From CALIZF01 sp046292445 (GTDB lineage Bacteria; Pseudomonadota; Alphaproteobacteria; Rhodobacterales; Rhodobacteraceae): 64,000 bases of DNA. Below, in pieces: positions 31,760 to 40,437 of the stretch. Position 1 is the stretch's first letter. Each line of letters opens with the position of its first letter. The DNA lies in the NCBI GenBank assembly GCA_046292445.1, contig JBKBQT010000005.1:1-64000 (forward strand), written 5' to 3'. The notes under the pieces are model-generated. The model was not told the origin of the DNA, did no database searches, and was given only the letters and a program-made list of their open reading frames with translations. Both the position numbers and the translations under genes were made by a program.

Positions 31760-32677
31760 ATGAGCACCGCCACCAAGCCCGATGACATCGAGGATACTTC
31801 GGCCCCGCTGGTCGAGCATCTGGCCGAATTGCGGACCCGGCTCATCTATGCCGTGCTCGCCTTTCTCGTGGCGATGGTGGCCTGTTTCACCGTCTGGAAT
31901 CCGATCTTCAACTTCCTGACGCAGCCGATCTGCACCGCGCTCGCGACCCGCGGGCAGGATTGCCAGTTGCTGCTCATCAAGGTGCAGGAAGGGTTCTTCG
32001 TCGCCGTGTCGATCTCGCTCTTCGGCGGGTTCGCGCTGTCCTTTCCAATCATAGGCTATCAGCTCTGGCGGTTCGTGGCGCCAGGGCTCTACCGTTCCGA
32101 AAAGCATGCCTTTCTGCCGTTCCTGATCGCCTCGCCGGCGATGTTCTTTCTCGGTGCGGCCTTTGCGTTCTACATCGTCATCCCGCTCGCCTTCGATTTC
32201 TTCCTGAGCTTCCAGCAGATGGGCACGCTCGCGCCGGAAAGTGCCGTTCTTTCGGCCGAAGGCGGGGGGACGGAGAATGCGCTGGCCGAGGCGGGGATCC
32301 TCTTTCAGGGCTCGGTGCAGGAATACCTGTCGCTGACGATCAAGTTCGTCACCGCGTTCGGCCTTTGCTTCCAGTTGCCGGTGCTGCTGACGCTGATGGG
32401 CAAGGCGGGGCTGGTGTCGGCGAAGGGCCTTGGCGCGATGCGCAAATACGCGGTCGTGGGCATCCTCGGCCTTGCCGCCATCGCAACACCGCCCGACATC
32501 ATCAGCCAGGTGATCCTGTTCACGGCCGTCTATGGGCTTTACGAGGTGTCGATCTTCCTCGTCGCCCGGGTCGAGCGGCAGCGGGAGGCCAAGCTGCGCG
32601 CCGAAGGGGCCTGGGTCGATCTCGACGATCTGGACGACGACCAACCGGCCGAAGGCGCGGGCAAGGCCAAGCCGTGA
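31760..32677 (+). CDS. tatC: Sec-independent translocase protein TatC
   Basis: The 305-residue inner-membrane protein has six expected spans and the family signatures VEHLAELRTRLIYAV near the N-terminus and FGLCFQLPVLL in the fourth region, with TPPDIISQ late. It binds twin-arginine signal peptides together with TatB. The C-terminal tail is extended and acidic (DLDDLDDDQPAEG). Its TGA overlaps the GTG of the DUF815 ATPase gene (GTGA). In many relatives serS follows tatC; here it does not. Confidence 0.97.
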   Translation: MSTATKPDDIEDTSAPLVEHLAELRTRLIYAVLAFLVAMVACFTVWNPIFNFLTQPICTALATRGQDCQLLLIKVQEGFFVAVSISLFGGFALSFPIIGYQLWRFVAPGLYRSEKHAFLPFLIASPAMFFLGAAFAFYIVIPLAFDFFLSFQQMGTLAPESAVLSAEGGGTENALAEAGILFQGSVQEYLSLTIKFVTAFGLCFQLPVLLTLMGKAGLVSAKGLGAMRKYAVVGILGLAAIATPPDIISQVILFTAVYGLYEVSIFLVARVERQREAKLRAEGAWVDLDDLDDDQPAEGAGKAKP

Positions 32678-33522
32678 GCGCCGCCGGTCCGCTGGCCCGC
32701 ATCGCGGCCGCGCTCGAACGCCTCGCGCCGCCGCCCGCCCCGGCGCCGGATCCCGGATCCGCGCCGGCCTTCCAGTGGCACACCGGCCCCGACCGGCTCG
32801 AACCCGTCGCGGCGGTCGCGCGCGTCGATCTGGCGCTGCTCCACGGCATCGCGCGGGCGCGCGATACGCTTCTGGCCAATACGCGGCAGTTCGCGGCGGG
32901 GTTCGCGGCGAACAATGCGCTGCTCTGGGGGGCGCGGGGGATGGGGAAATCCTCGCTGGTCAAGGCGGTGCATGCGGCGGTGCGGGCCGAGGGGCTGCCG
33001 CTGGTGCTGGTCGAGATCGGGCGCGAGGATCTGGGGTCGATCGGGCGGCTGCTGGCGCATCTGCGCGACGCCCCGGCGCACCGGTTCGTGCTGTTCTGCG
33101 ACGATCTGTCGTTCAGCCAGGACGATCAGCATTACAAGGCGCTGAAGGCGGTTCTTGACGGCGGCATCGCCGGACGGCCGGAGAATGTGGTGCTCTACGC
33201 CACCTCGAACCGCCGCCACCTGATGCCGCGCGACATGGTCGAGAACGAAAGGTCCACCGCGATCAACCCGTCCGAGGCGGTCGAGGAAAAGGTGTCGCTG
33301 TCCGACCGCTTCGGCCTGTGGCTCGGGTTCCACCCTTGCGGACAGGACGATTACCTCGCCATGATCCGCGGCTATTGCGACGCCTTCGGCATCGCCATCG
33401 ACGATGCCACGCTGCGCGCCGAGGCGATCGAATGGCAGGTCACGCGCGGCGCGCGGTCGGGACGCGTGGCCTGGCAGTATTTCACCGACCTCGCCGGGCG
33501 GCGCGGTATCAGGCTCAGTTGA
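32674..33522 (+). CDS. DUF815 family AAA-like ATPase
   Basis: The 282-residue cytoplasmic protein has Walker A WGARGMGKSSLVKA and Walker B RFVLFCDDLSF, then YATSNRRHLMPRDM, the sensor region typical of DUF815. The C-terminal part continues with FHPCGQDDYLAMI and a helical lid. The reaction it drives is not known. The start GTG at 32674 overlaps the tatC stop, so translation is coupled to the Tat operon. Its 3' end overlaps the convergent LytM gene by 8 bp. Confidence 0.92.
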   Translation: MSAAGPLARIAAALERLAPPPAPAPDPGSAPAFQWHTGPDRLEPVAAVARVDLALLHGIARARDTLLANTRQFAAGFAANNALLWGARGMGKSSLVKAVHAAVRAEGLPLVLVEIGREDLGSIGRLLAHLRDAPAHRFVLFCDDLSFSQDDQHYKALKAVLDGGIAGRPENVVLYATSNRRHLMPRDMVENERSTAINPSEAVEEKVSLSDRFGLWLGFHPCGQDDYLAMIRGYCDAFGIAIDDATLRAEAIEWQVTRGARSGRVAWQYFTDLAGRRGIRLS

Positions 33523-34702
33523 GGAAGGGCGCCGGGTCCACCGCGTCCACCCCGCGCCGCACGTCGAACCGCAGGAAGGGCTGCGCCCCCGGGGCCACGC
33601 GGGCAATCTGCTGCCCGCGCCGCACGCTTGCCCCCTGCGCCACCGTCACATCGGCGATATTGGCATAGACCGTAACCAGATCGTCGGCGTGGCGCAGCAG
33701 GACGAGCGTGATCCCGTTGGTCTCGCGCGTGACGCGCAGCACGGTGCCGTCTGCCGCCGCACGCACCGGCGCCCCGGCCGGCGCGCCGATGTCGATGCCG
33801 GGACGCGCAGGCGTGAAGGCGCGGATGATCGCGCCGTCCGCCGGCATGGCAAAGCGCGATGCGCTCGCCGCCGTGCGCCCGGCGGCGAGATCGGGCGACG
33901 GCGGGGTGGCGACCGGCGTTGCGGCCGGTGCCGTCCGCTCGGCCGGAAGCGGCCGGGCGGCCGAGGGCGGCGTGGGCGTGGGCGAGCCGGACCCGGGCGC
34001 CGTCGTGGCGGCCGTGGCGGGGGGCGGCGTTTCGGCGAAGGGCGGGATCAGCAGCGTCTGCCCCTCGCGGACCGTGAAATCCCCCGTGAGGCCGTTCCAT
34101 TCGGCCAGCGCCCGCACCGGCACATTGTAGCGCCGCGCGATCGTGTAGGCGCTTTCGCCGCGCAGCACGCGGTGGCGCAGCGGCTCGGCCCCCGCCTGCA
34201 CGACCGGACGGGGCGGGGCTGCCGCCGCCGGCGCGGTGCCCTGCGCCCGGTCGAGCGCGGTGGTCGCGATGGCGGCGACATCGACCGGGGCGGCAGGGGC
34301 CGCCCCGCTGGCCAGCGTGGGTTCGGCCACGCGGCCGGGCACCAGCAGCACCTCGCCCCCCTGCAGCACGACATCGGGCTGGATCGCATTGCGCGAGGCC
34401 AGCGCATCGGCCCCGACGCCGATCCGCCCCGCGACCGCGCGTACCGTATCGCCGCGCCGGGCCACCACGACCTGGTAGCCGGGATAGGAAATCACGCCGC
34501 GGTCGTCCCCCCGGGGCCGCGGCACGGTGGCGGCGCGCGCCGCATCGGCCGTGGTGAGCGACTCGCGCGATCGCAGGTCCCAGTCGGTCGGGAACATCGG
34601 CCCGTCGCCGCAGGCCGCAAGGGCCAGAAGCGCGGGAACCACGAGCGCCGCCCGGACAGATCGCCGGGGGACGGTCGCCGCAGGGCGGGGCGCGTTCGTC
34701 AT
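33515..34702 (-). CDS. LysM/LytM (M23-fold) lipoprotein, NlpD-like, with lost zinc ligands
   Basis: The 395-residue protein starts MTNAPRPAATVPRRS with a signal peptide ending LLALAACGDG, a lipobox. Two LysM repeats follow (YQVVVARRGDTVRAVAGRIG and HRVLRGESAYTIARRYNVP), then a Pro/Ala linker and a C-terminal LytM domain (DGAIIRAFTP...RFDV). In that domain the usual zinc ligands are gone: RPGIDIGAP in place of HxGIDIA, YANI in place of YAHL, and FLRF in place of HLHF. It is thus likely an amidase activator rather than a peptidase. The start at 34702 is chosen for GAGG six bases upstream; 34714 and 34720 are also open. It is the last gene of surE-pcm-lytM. Confidence 0.92.
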   Translation of the reverse strand: MTNAPRPAATVPRRSVRAALVVPALLALAACGDGPMFPTDWDLRSRESLTTADAARAATVPRPRGDDRGVISYPGYQVVVARRGDTVRAVAGRIGVGADALASRNAIQPDVVLQGGEVLLVPGRVAEPTLASGAAPAAPVDVAAIATTALDRAQGTAPAAAAPPRPVVQAGAEPLRHRVLRGESAYTIARRYNVPVRALAEWNGLTGDFTVREGQTLLIPPFAETPPPATAATTAPGSGSPTPTPPSAARPLPAERTAPAATPVATPPSPDLAAGRTAASASRFAMPADGAIIRAFTPARPGIDIGAPAGAPVRAAADGTVLRVTRETNGITLVLLRHADDLVTVYANIADVTVAQGASVRRGQQIARVAPGAQPFLRFDVRRGVDAVDPAPFLN

Positions 34703-34752
34703 GCTCTGCCTCATTCCCATCCCGGGTTTGCCCCGATGTGTCGCCGCGCCCG

Positions 34753-35418
34753 TCAGTCGGGCGCGATCCCTTCGACCAGCGGCACGAAGCGGACGGCGCG
34801 GAGCTCTTCATACTCGAACCCCGCCGGGCCGCGCCGCACGCGGATCAGGCTCTGCACCGCGTCGGACTGGCCGACCGGCAGCACCATGATACCCCCGATG
34901 CGCAACTGATCCAAGAGGGGGCCGGGCGGGTCCTCGGCCGCGGCGGTCACAAGGATGCGGTCGAAGGGCGCCTGTTCGGGCAGGCCGCGGCTGCCGTCGC
35001 CGGTGATCGCGGTGATGGTGGTGAGCGACAGCCGGTCGAACACCGCCTGCGCCGCCCGCACGAGGCGGCGGTGACGGTCGATCGTATAGACCCGGCGCGC
35101 CAGCAACGCGAGGATCGCCGCCTGATAGCCCGACCCTGTGCCCACCTCGAGCACCTTGTCGCGTGCCGTCACCTCGAGCGCCTGGGTCATCAGGCCGACG
35201 ACCGACGGCTGGCTGATGGTCTGGCCGCAGGCGATGGGGAGCGGCATGTCCTCATAGGCGCGCTCGGCGAACAGGCCGGTGACGAAGGCGCCGCGGTCGA
35301 TCCGCTCCATCGCCGAAAGGACGCGCGCATCCGTCACCCCGCGCGAGCGCAGGGCGAAGAGGAACCGCATCTGGCGTTCGGCGGGATCGTCGGGCGGCGC
35401 ATCCCCGACGCCGGTCAT
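34753..35418 (-). CDS. pcm: Protein-L-isoaspartate O-methyltransferase
   Basis: The 221-residue SAM-dependent enzyme repairs isoaspartyl damage in proteins. It shows ACGQTISQPSVVGLMTQAL (the Pcm signature), the SAM loop VLEVGTGSGYQAAIL, and YTIDRHRRL. The motif FDRILVTAAAEDPPGPLLDQL and GGIMVLPVG are in the family positions. Its ATG overlaps the surE stop (ATGA), a pair found together in many proteobacteria. It lies 50 bp upstream of the LytM gene. Confidence 0.96.
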   Translation of the reverse strand: MTGVGDAPPDDPAERQMRFLFALRSRGVTDARVLSAMERIDRGAFVTGLFAERAYEDMPLPIACGQTISQPSVVGLMTQALEVTARDKVLEVGTGSGYQAAILALLARRVYTIDRHRRLVRAAQAVFDRLSLTTITAITGDGSRGLPEQAPFDRILVTAAAEDPPGPLLDQLRIGGIMVLPVGQSDAVQSLIRVRRGPAGFEYEELRAVRFVPLVEGIAPD

Positions 35419-36200
35419 CCCAGCCGCGCCTCGAGCTCGGCCAGCCGGTCATGCGCCGTCAGATCGCAGCGCATCGGCGTGACCGACACCCAGCCGTCGA
35501 GATTGGCATGCACATCCGTGCCCGGCGCGGTCGGCGTCTGCTGCGGGCCGCCCTTGATCCACAGGAACCGCCGCCCGGTGGGCGAGAACTGCGGCGTGAC
35601 GCCGAAAAAGCTGTCATGCCGCCAGCCCTGCGCGGTCACCTTGATGCCCCGGACCTCAGCGGCGGGGCGGGGGGGGAAATTGACGTTGTAGAACAGCCGG
35701 TAAGCCTCGCCGTCCCAGAGCCCGCGGTCGAGCAGGGCCCGCACCACCCGCACCCCCCAGACCCGCGCCGCCTCGAACGGATCGGCCATCTCGCGCGTGG
35801 CGGGGCCGAGATACTGCGACAGCGCGATCGAGGGCAGGCCTTGCAGCGCCCCCTCGATCGCGCCGCCGACCGTGCCGGAGTAGAGCGCATTCTCGCCCGC
35901 ATTGTTGCCGCGGTTGACGCCTGACAGCACCAGATCGGGCCGATTGCCCTCGAGCACGTCATAGAGGCCGGCAAGCACGCAGTCGGCCGGACTGCCTTCG
36001 GCGGCGAACCGCCGCTCGCCCATCTGGGCGATCAGCATGGGGTGGGTATAGCTGATCTTGTGCCCGACCCCCGATTGCTCGAAGGCGGGCGCGACGGTCC
36101 AGACCTCGCCGCCCGGACCTGCGATCTCTTCGGCGATGGCGGTCAGCACGGCAAGGCCCGGGGCGTTGATCCCGTCGTCGTTGGTGATGAGAATCCGCAT
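35415..36200 (-). CDS. surE: 5'-nucleotidase SurE
   Basis: The 261-residue metallophosphatase hydrolyses nucleoside 5'-monophosphates and is linked to stationary-phase survival. The metal-binding MRILITNDDGINAPGL (Asp8, Asp9) opens the protein, and LSGVNRGNNAGENALYSGTVG supplies the other metal ligands. The C-terminal DVHANLDGWVSVTPM is typical. It overlaps pcm as ATGA and lies 60 bp after the SDR gene on the same strand. Confidence 0.97.
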   Translation of the reverse strand: MRILITNDDGINAPGLAVLTAIAEEIAGPGGEVWTVAPAFEQSGVGHKISYTHPMLIAQMGERRFAAEGSPADCVLAGLYDVLEGNRPDLVLSGVNRGNNAGENALYSGTVGGAIEGALQGLPSIALSQYLGPATREMADPFEAARVWGVRVVRALLDRGLWDGEAYRLFYNVNFPPRPAAEVRGIKVTAQGWRHDSFFGVTPQFSPTGRRFLWIKGGPQQTPTAPGTDVHANLDGWVSVTPMRCDLTAHDRLAELEARLG

Positions 36201-36260
36201 GCCGCCCCCCGCGCTGGCCCTCCGCTTAGTCGCTGCGCCGGCCCGCGTCCAGCAAGCCGA

Positions 36261-37016
36261 TCAGCGCATCCGCAGCGCGCCGTCGAGCCGGATCGTCTCG
36301 CCGTTCAGATAGGCGCTCTCGATCATGAAGCGCACGAGCGCGGCATATTCGGCCGGATCGCCAAGGCGGCGCGGGTGGATGACGTCGGCGGCGAGCTGGG
36401 TTCGCGCCTCCTCGGTCAGCGTCATCAGCATCGGGGTGAGGAAGATGCCAGGGGCGATCGTGTTCACCCGGATGCCCATGGACCCCAGATCGCGCGCCGC
36501 CGGCAGCGTGAGCCCGACGATCCCGCCCTTGGAGGCGGCATAGGCGGCCTGCCCCTTCTGCCCGTCGAAGGCGGCGACCGAGGCGGTCATCACGATGACG
36601 CCCTTCTCGCCGCCCGCATCGGGCGCATTCGCCGCCATCTCGGCCGCCGCGAGGCGCAGCACGTTGAACGTGCCCACAAGGTTGACGTCGATCACGCTGC
36701 GGAACAGGTCGATGGGATGCGGGCCCTCGCGGCCGAGCGTGCGGCGCGCCGGGCCGATCCCGGCGCAATTGACCAGCGCGGTGATGCGGCCCATGGCCGC
36801 TTTCGCCGCCGCGATGCCGGCCGTGACCGAGGCCTCGTCGGTCACATCGACCGTGGCGGCATGGGCCCCGATCTCCTCCGCCAGCGCCGCCGCGCCGGCC
36901 GCATCGCGGTCGAAGAGCATCACCTGCGCCCCGCCGGCGCGCAGCGCCCGTGCCGTCGCCGCCCCGAGCCCGGACGCCCCGCCGGTGACGATCGCAGCCG
37001 TGTCCTCGATCCGCAT
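36261..37016 (-). CDS. SDR family oxidoreductase, 3-hydroxyacyl-CoA dehydrogenase-like
   Basis: The 251-residue enzyme has the NAD-binding TGGASGLG, the VNCAGI motif, and an intact active site with Ser in MTASVAAFDGQ and YAASK. The C-terminus LNGETIRLDGALRMR and the overall pattern (APGIFLTPML) resemble the HSD17B10/type II 3-hydroxyacyl-CoA dehydrogenase group that acts on short branched acyl-CoAs. The start at 37016 gives MRIEDTAAIVTGG, as in relatives. It stands alone, 101 bp after grxD and 60 bp before surE on the same strand, so co-transcription is possible. Confidence 0.93.
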   Translation of the reverse strand: MRIEDTAAIVTGGASGLGAATARALRAGGAQVMLFDRDAAGAAALAEEIGAHAATVDVTDEASVTAGIAAAKAAMGRITALVNCAGIGPARRTLGREGPHPIDLFRSVIDVNLVGTFNVLRLAAAEMAANAPDAGGEKGVIVMTASVAAFDGQKGQAAYAASKGGIVGLTLPAARDLGSMGIRVNTIAPGIFLTPMLMTLTEEARTQLAADVIHPRRLGDPAEYAALVRFMIESAYLNGETIRLDGALRMR

Positions 37017-37117
37017 GGCCAATCTCCCCCTGTGCTTGCCCGGGCGGGGATGCCAAGCGGCGCAGCCGGGGTCAAGGGCGATGCGGCGCGACCGCCCCCC
37101 CCGGCGCGCGGCGGCGG

Positions 37118-37480
37118 TCAGGCGTTGGCGGCGCGGATCTGCTCGGCCTTGGCGCGGTCGTAGGCGATGCCCTTGGCATCGAACAGGGCATCGAGCTCGC
37201 CCGACAGCGTCATCTCGGTGACGATGTCGCAGCCCCCCACGAACTCGCCCTTGACGTAGAGTTGCGGGATCGTCGGCCAGTCGCTGAAATCCTTGATGCC
37301 CTGCCGGATCTCGGGGTCGGCCAGCACGTTCACATCCGCGAACTCCACCCCCATGAAGTTCAGCACGCCCGCCACGCGGGACGAGAACCCGCATTGCGGC
37401 ATCATCTTCGTGCCCTTCATGTAGAGCACCACGTCATGCGCCGCGATCGTCTCGCGGATGCGGTCGGTTGCGTCGCTCAC
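37118..37480 (-). CDS. grxD: Monothiol glutaredoxin, Grx4 type
   Basis: The 120-residue protein has the monothiol active site MPQCGFS and the glutathione-binding WPTIPQLYVKGEFVGGCDIV. Grx4 proteins carry [2Fe-2S] clusters bridged by glutathione and work with BolA in iron-sulfur trafficking and iron sensing. The start is GTG at 37480 and overlaps the stop of the small membrane protein gene (GTGA). The bolA gene lies one gene upstream, which supports a Grx4-BolA partnership. Confidence 0.96.
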   Translation of the reverse strand: MSDATDRIRETIAAHDVVLYMKGTKMMPQCGFSSRVAGVLNFMGVEFADVNVLADPEIRQGIKDFSDWPTIPQLYVKGEFVGGCDIVTEMTLSGELDALFDAKGIAYDRAKAEQIRAANA

Positions 37481-37662
37481 TTCGGCCTCCTGCCGGTCCT
37501 GGTTGCGCCGGTCCTGGTTGCGTCGGCGGTCACGCGCACGCGCGCCCGCCGCGGGCCGCCCCCCGGCCCGTCGTCGTCATCGTCATCCCCCTCCGAGCGC
37601 GCGCGGGCCAGCATCAGCGCAACGGCCGCCGCGACGATCGCAAGGAGCGCGAGATAGAGCAT
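37477..37662 (-). CDS. Small membrane protein between bolA and grxD
   Basis: The 61-residue protein has one N-terminal membrane span (MLYLALLAIVAAAVALMLARA), an acidic EGDDDDDDG stretch and a basic C-terminal tail. The tail contains a 15-bp direct repeat at DNA level (about 37492-37521) giving ATRTG twice. Both ends are coupled: TGATG with the bolA stop and GTGA with the grxD start. The position suggests a membrane link for BolA/Grx4, but this is speculation; I recognise no family. Confidence 0.7.
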   Translation of the reverse strand: MLYLALLAIVAAAVALMLARARSEGDDDDDDGPGGGPRRARVRVTADATRTGATRTGRRPK

Positions 37663-37904
37663 CAGTCGGGCGCCTTCGTGGTCAGCGCAAGCGCATGCAA
37701 CTCGCCCGCCGGGCCGTCCATCCGGCCCTTGAGCGCGGCATAGACCGCGCGCTGCTGCTGAACCCGGTTCATGCCGCGAAAACTTTCGTCAATGACCTCG
37801 GCGGCGTAGTGGTTCCCGTCGCCGGCCAAATCGGTGATGGTGATCCGGGCATGGGGAAACGCCGCCCGGATCAGGTTCTCGATGTCCTGCGCCTGCATGG
37901 CCAT
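37662..37904 (-). CDS. bolA: BolA family protein
   Basis: The 80-residue protein shows the BolA fold features: the helix DIENLIRAAFPHARITITDLAGDGNHY and the conserved VIDESFRGMNRVQQQRAVYAAL. It has the His of the GNHY region that serves as an iron-sulfur ligand in BolA2/BolY types with Grx4. ATG at 37904 has GAGG eight bases upstream; an ATG at 37898 is an alternative. It begins the bolA-small protein-grxD operon, downstream of purL with a 205-bp gap that contains a repeat element. Confidence 0.94.
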   Translation of the reverse strand: MAMQAQDIENLIRAAFPHARITITDLAGDGNHYAAEVIDESFRGMNRVQQQRAVYAALKGRMDGPAGELHALALTTKAPD

Positions 37905-37998
37905 GGGGTGGTCCTCGATCTCTCGGCCAATCTAGGCGCGGCTGGCCGGGGCTGCAAGGCGTTCCCCGCCCCGGCGGGATCGCGGGGCGGCGCCGTGC

Positions 37999-38080
37999 GC
38001 CTCCGGCGGGGATATTTGTGCCAGCCTGAAGGCAAGGCGCGCCGCGCGGCTTCAGGCTGGCGGAAATATCCTCGGGGGGC
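37999..38080. repeat. Imperfect palindromic element between purL and bolA (copy C)
   Basis: The left arm (37999-38030) carries CCTCCGGCGGGGATATTTG and ends CCAGCCTGAA. The right arm (38051-38080) starts TTCAGGCTGGC and goes on through AAATATCC. The arms match the perfect element at 30241-30388 but are separated by only 20 bp and have diverged in the outer part. It lies in the gap between co-directional genes. Confidence 0.75.
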
Positions 38081-38109
38081 CAGGGGGCAGACAGCCCCCG
38101 GGGCGCGGG

Positions 38110-40284
38110 TCACGCCAGGGCTGCGGGCAGGGCGGTGCGCCAAAGCCGGTCGAGGTCGGCCAGCGGGGCGGCGGACCGGCCGAGGCGGATGGCATCGCCG
38201 CCGAAGCGGCCGACGATGGCGGCCGGGATAGCGGCAGCGGCGGCGCGGGCGCAGAGGGTCTGTGCATCGGCGGGGGCACAGGCGACGAGGTAGCGGGCCT
38301 GATCCTCGCCGAAGAGCGCGGGGAGCGTATCGGGCGCGAGCGTCACACCGATCCCGGCGGCGGCGGCCATCTCGAAGGCGGCAAGGGCGAGGCCGCCGTC
38401 GGACAGGTCGGCGCAGGCCCGGATGAGGGCGCGGGTCTCGAGGATGAACGCGCCGTGGCGCCGCTCGGCCGCGAGGTCGACCGGCGGCGCGTCGCCGTCG
38501 CTGCGGCCCCAGAGTTCCCACAGCAGGGCCGAGCAGCCGAGGTGGGTGCCGGGGCCGCCGATCAGCACCGCCGCATCGCCGGCCTGCGGCAATGCGCCGA
38601 TCAGATCGTCGAGGTTTTCGGCGAGGCCGACGCCGCCGATGGTCGGGGTGGGCAGGATCGCCCGACCGTCGGTCTCGTTGTAAAGGCTCACGTTGCCCGA
38701 GACGATGGGGAAGTCGAGCGCGCGGCAGGCCGCGCCGATGCCGCGGATGGCGCCGACGAGCTGGCCCATGATCGCCGGTTTCTCGGGGTTGCCGAAGTTG
38801 AGGTTGTCGGTCGCGGCGAGCGGCCGCGTGCCGGCCGCGATCAGGTTGCGCCAGGCCTCGGCAACTGCCTGCTTGCCACCCTCGAAGGGGTTGGCCTCGA
38901 CATAGCGGGGGGTGACATCGGCGGTGAAGGCAAGCGCGCGGGTGGTGCCGTGCACGCGCAGGATGCCCGCGCCGAGGCCGGGGGTGCGCAGCGTATCGGC
39001 GCCCACCTGGGTGTCGTATTGCTCCCACACCCAGGCCTTGTGCGCGTAGGACAGGCTGGCGATCAGGCCGCGCAGGGCATCGACCGGATCGATCGCGGGG
39101 ATCGGCCCGAGCGGGGGGGCGGGCGGCGCCTCGACCCAGGGGCGGTCGTATTCGGGGGCCTGCGAGGACAGTTGCGACAGCGGCAGGTCGGCCTTGACCG
39201 CATTGCCGTGCAGCACGAGGAACCGGTCCTCGGGGATCGTCTCGCCGATGATGGCGAAATCGAGATCCCATCGGGCAAAGATCTCGCGCGCCGTCTCTTC
39301 GTGGTCCGGGCGCAGGACCATGAGCATGCGTTCCTGGCTTTCGGACAGCATCATCTCGTAGGCGGTCATGCCCGGCTCGCGCTGCGGCACGGCGTCGAGG
39401 TTGAGCCGGATGCCGAGGCCGCCCTTGTCGCCCATCTCGACGGCCGAGCAGGTCAGGCCCGCCGCGCCCATGTCCTGGATCGCGATCACGGCGCCGGTGG
39501 CCATCAGCGCGAGGCAGGCCTCGAGCAGGCGCTTTTCGGTGAAGGGATCGCCGACCTGCACCTGCGGGCGTTTCTCGGCGGCATCCGCGCCGAATTCGGC
39601 CGAGGCCATGGTCGCCCCGCCGACGCCGTCGCGCCCGGTCCTCGCGCCGAGATAGACCACCGGCATGCCGACGCCCGAGGCGGCCGAGTAGAAGATCGCA
39701 TCGGCCCGGGCGATCCCGGCGGCAAAGGCGTTCACGAGGCAGTTGCCGTTGTAGGCGGGATGAAAGCGCAGCTCGCCCCCGAGGGTCGGCACGCCGAAGG
39801 CGTTGCCGTAGCCGCCGATCCCCGCCACCGCGCCGGCGACGAGCGATTTCGTGCGCGGATGGTCAGGCGCGCCGAAGGACAGCGCGTTCATCGCCGCGAC
39901 GGGCCGCGCGCCCATGGTGAACACGTCGCGCAGGATGCCGCCGACCCCGGTCGCCGCGCCCTGATAGGGTTCGATATAGCTGGGGTGGTTGTGGCTTTCC
40001 ATCTTGAACACCAGCGCGAGGCCTTCGCCGATATCGACGACGCCCGCATTCTCGCCCGGCCCGCAGATCACCTGCGGCCCCGTGGTGTGGAGCGTGCGCA
40101 ACCAGCGTTTCGACGACTTGTAGGAACAATGTTCGTTCCACATCGCCGAGAAGATGCCCAGCTCGGTGTAGGTCGGGGTGCGCCCGATGATGGCGAGGAT
40201 GCGGTCGTATTCGTCGGGCTTCAGCCCGTGCGCGGCGACGAGATCGGGCGTGATCGGCGGTTCGGTCAGGGCGGCGTCGGGCAT
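38110..40284 (-). CDS. purL: Phosphoribosylformylglycinamidine synthase subunit PurL
   Basis: The 724-residue enzyme is the small-type PurL that works with PurQ and PurS to make formylglycinamidine ribonucleotide in purine synthesis. It shows MWNEHCSYKSSK near residue 50, GPGENAGVVDIG, KMESHNHPSYIEPYQGAATGVGGI and, in the second half, the matching LSDGGLALAAFEMA. The start MPDAALTEPPITPDLVAAHGL is family-like. The sequence here supports a full-length protein. purQ and purS are not in the window. Confidence 0.98.
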   Translation of the reverse strand: MPDAALTEPPITPDLVAAHGLKPDEYDRILAIIGRTPTYTELGIFSAMWNEHCSYKSSKRWLRTLHTTGPQVICGPGENAGVVDIGEGLALVFKMESHNHPSYIEPYQGAATGVGGILRDVFTMGARPVAAMNALSFGAPDHPRTKSLVAGAVAGIGGYGNAFGVPTLGGELRFHPAYNGNCLVNAFAAGIARADAIFYSAASGVGMPVVYLGARTGRDGVGGATMASAEFGADAAEKRPQVQVGDPFTEKRLLEACLALMATGAVIAIQDMGAAGLTCSAVEMGDKGGLGIRLNLDAVPQREPGMTAYEMMLSESQERMLMVLRPDHEETAREIFARWDLDFAIIGETIPEDRFLVLHGNAVKADLPLSQLSSQAPEYDRPWVEAPPAPPLGPIPAIDPVDALRGLIASLSYAHKAWVWEQYDTQVGADTLRTPGLGAGILRVHGTTRALAFTADVTPRYVEANPFEGGKQAVAEAWRNLIAAGTRPLAATDNLNFGNPEKPAIMGQLVGAIRGIGAACRALDFPIVSGNVSLYNETDGRAILPTPTIGGVGLAENLDDLIGALPQAGDAAVLIGGPGTHLGCSALLWELWGRSDGDAPPVDLAAERRHGAFILETRALIRACADLSDGGLALAAFEMAAAAGIGVTLAPDTLPALFGEDQARYLVACAPADAQTLCARAAAAAIPAAIVGRFGGDAIRLGRSAAPLADLDRLWRTALPAALA

Positions 40285-40437
40285 GGCGGATCCCCCGGGG
40301 TCTGGATGACGGCCCTCTAGCGCCCCGATGCGGGCGGGGAAAGGGCCAAGGCCTGCCGGCCGGTTCGGGAAAGCGTTGATCGGGGGCGGCGCGGCATGCT
40401 ATTGGATACCGCAATCGCCGAACCCCGGATCGTTTCC

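Noticed and set aside
31960..33522. A long form of the DUF815 ATPase starting within tatC
   Set aside because: The extra sequence is out of frame with tatC and Arg-rich; the GTGA overlap at 32674 gives the natural start.
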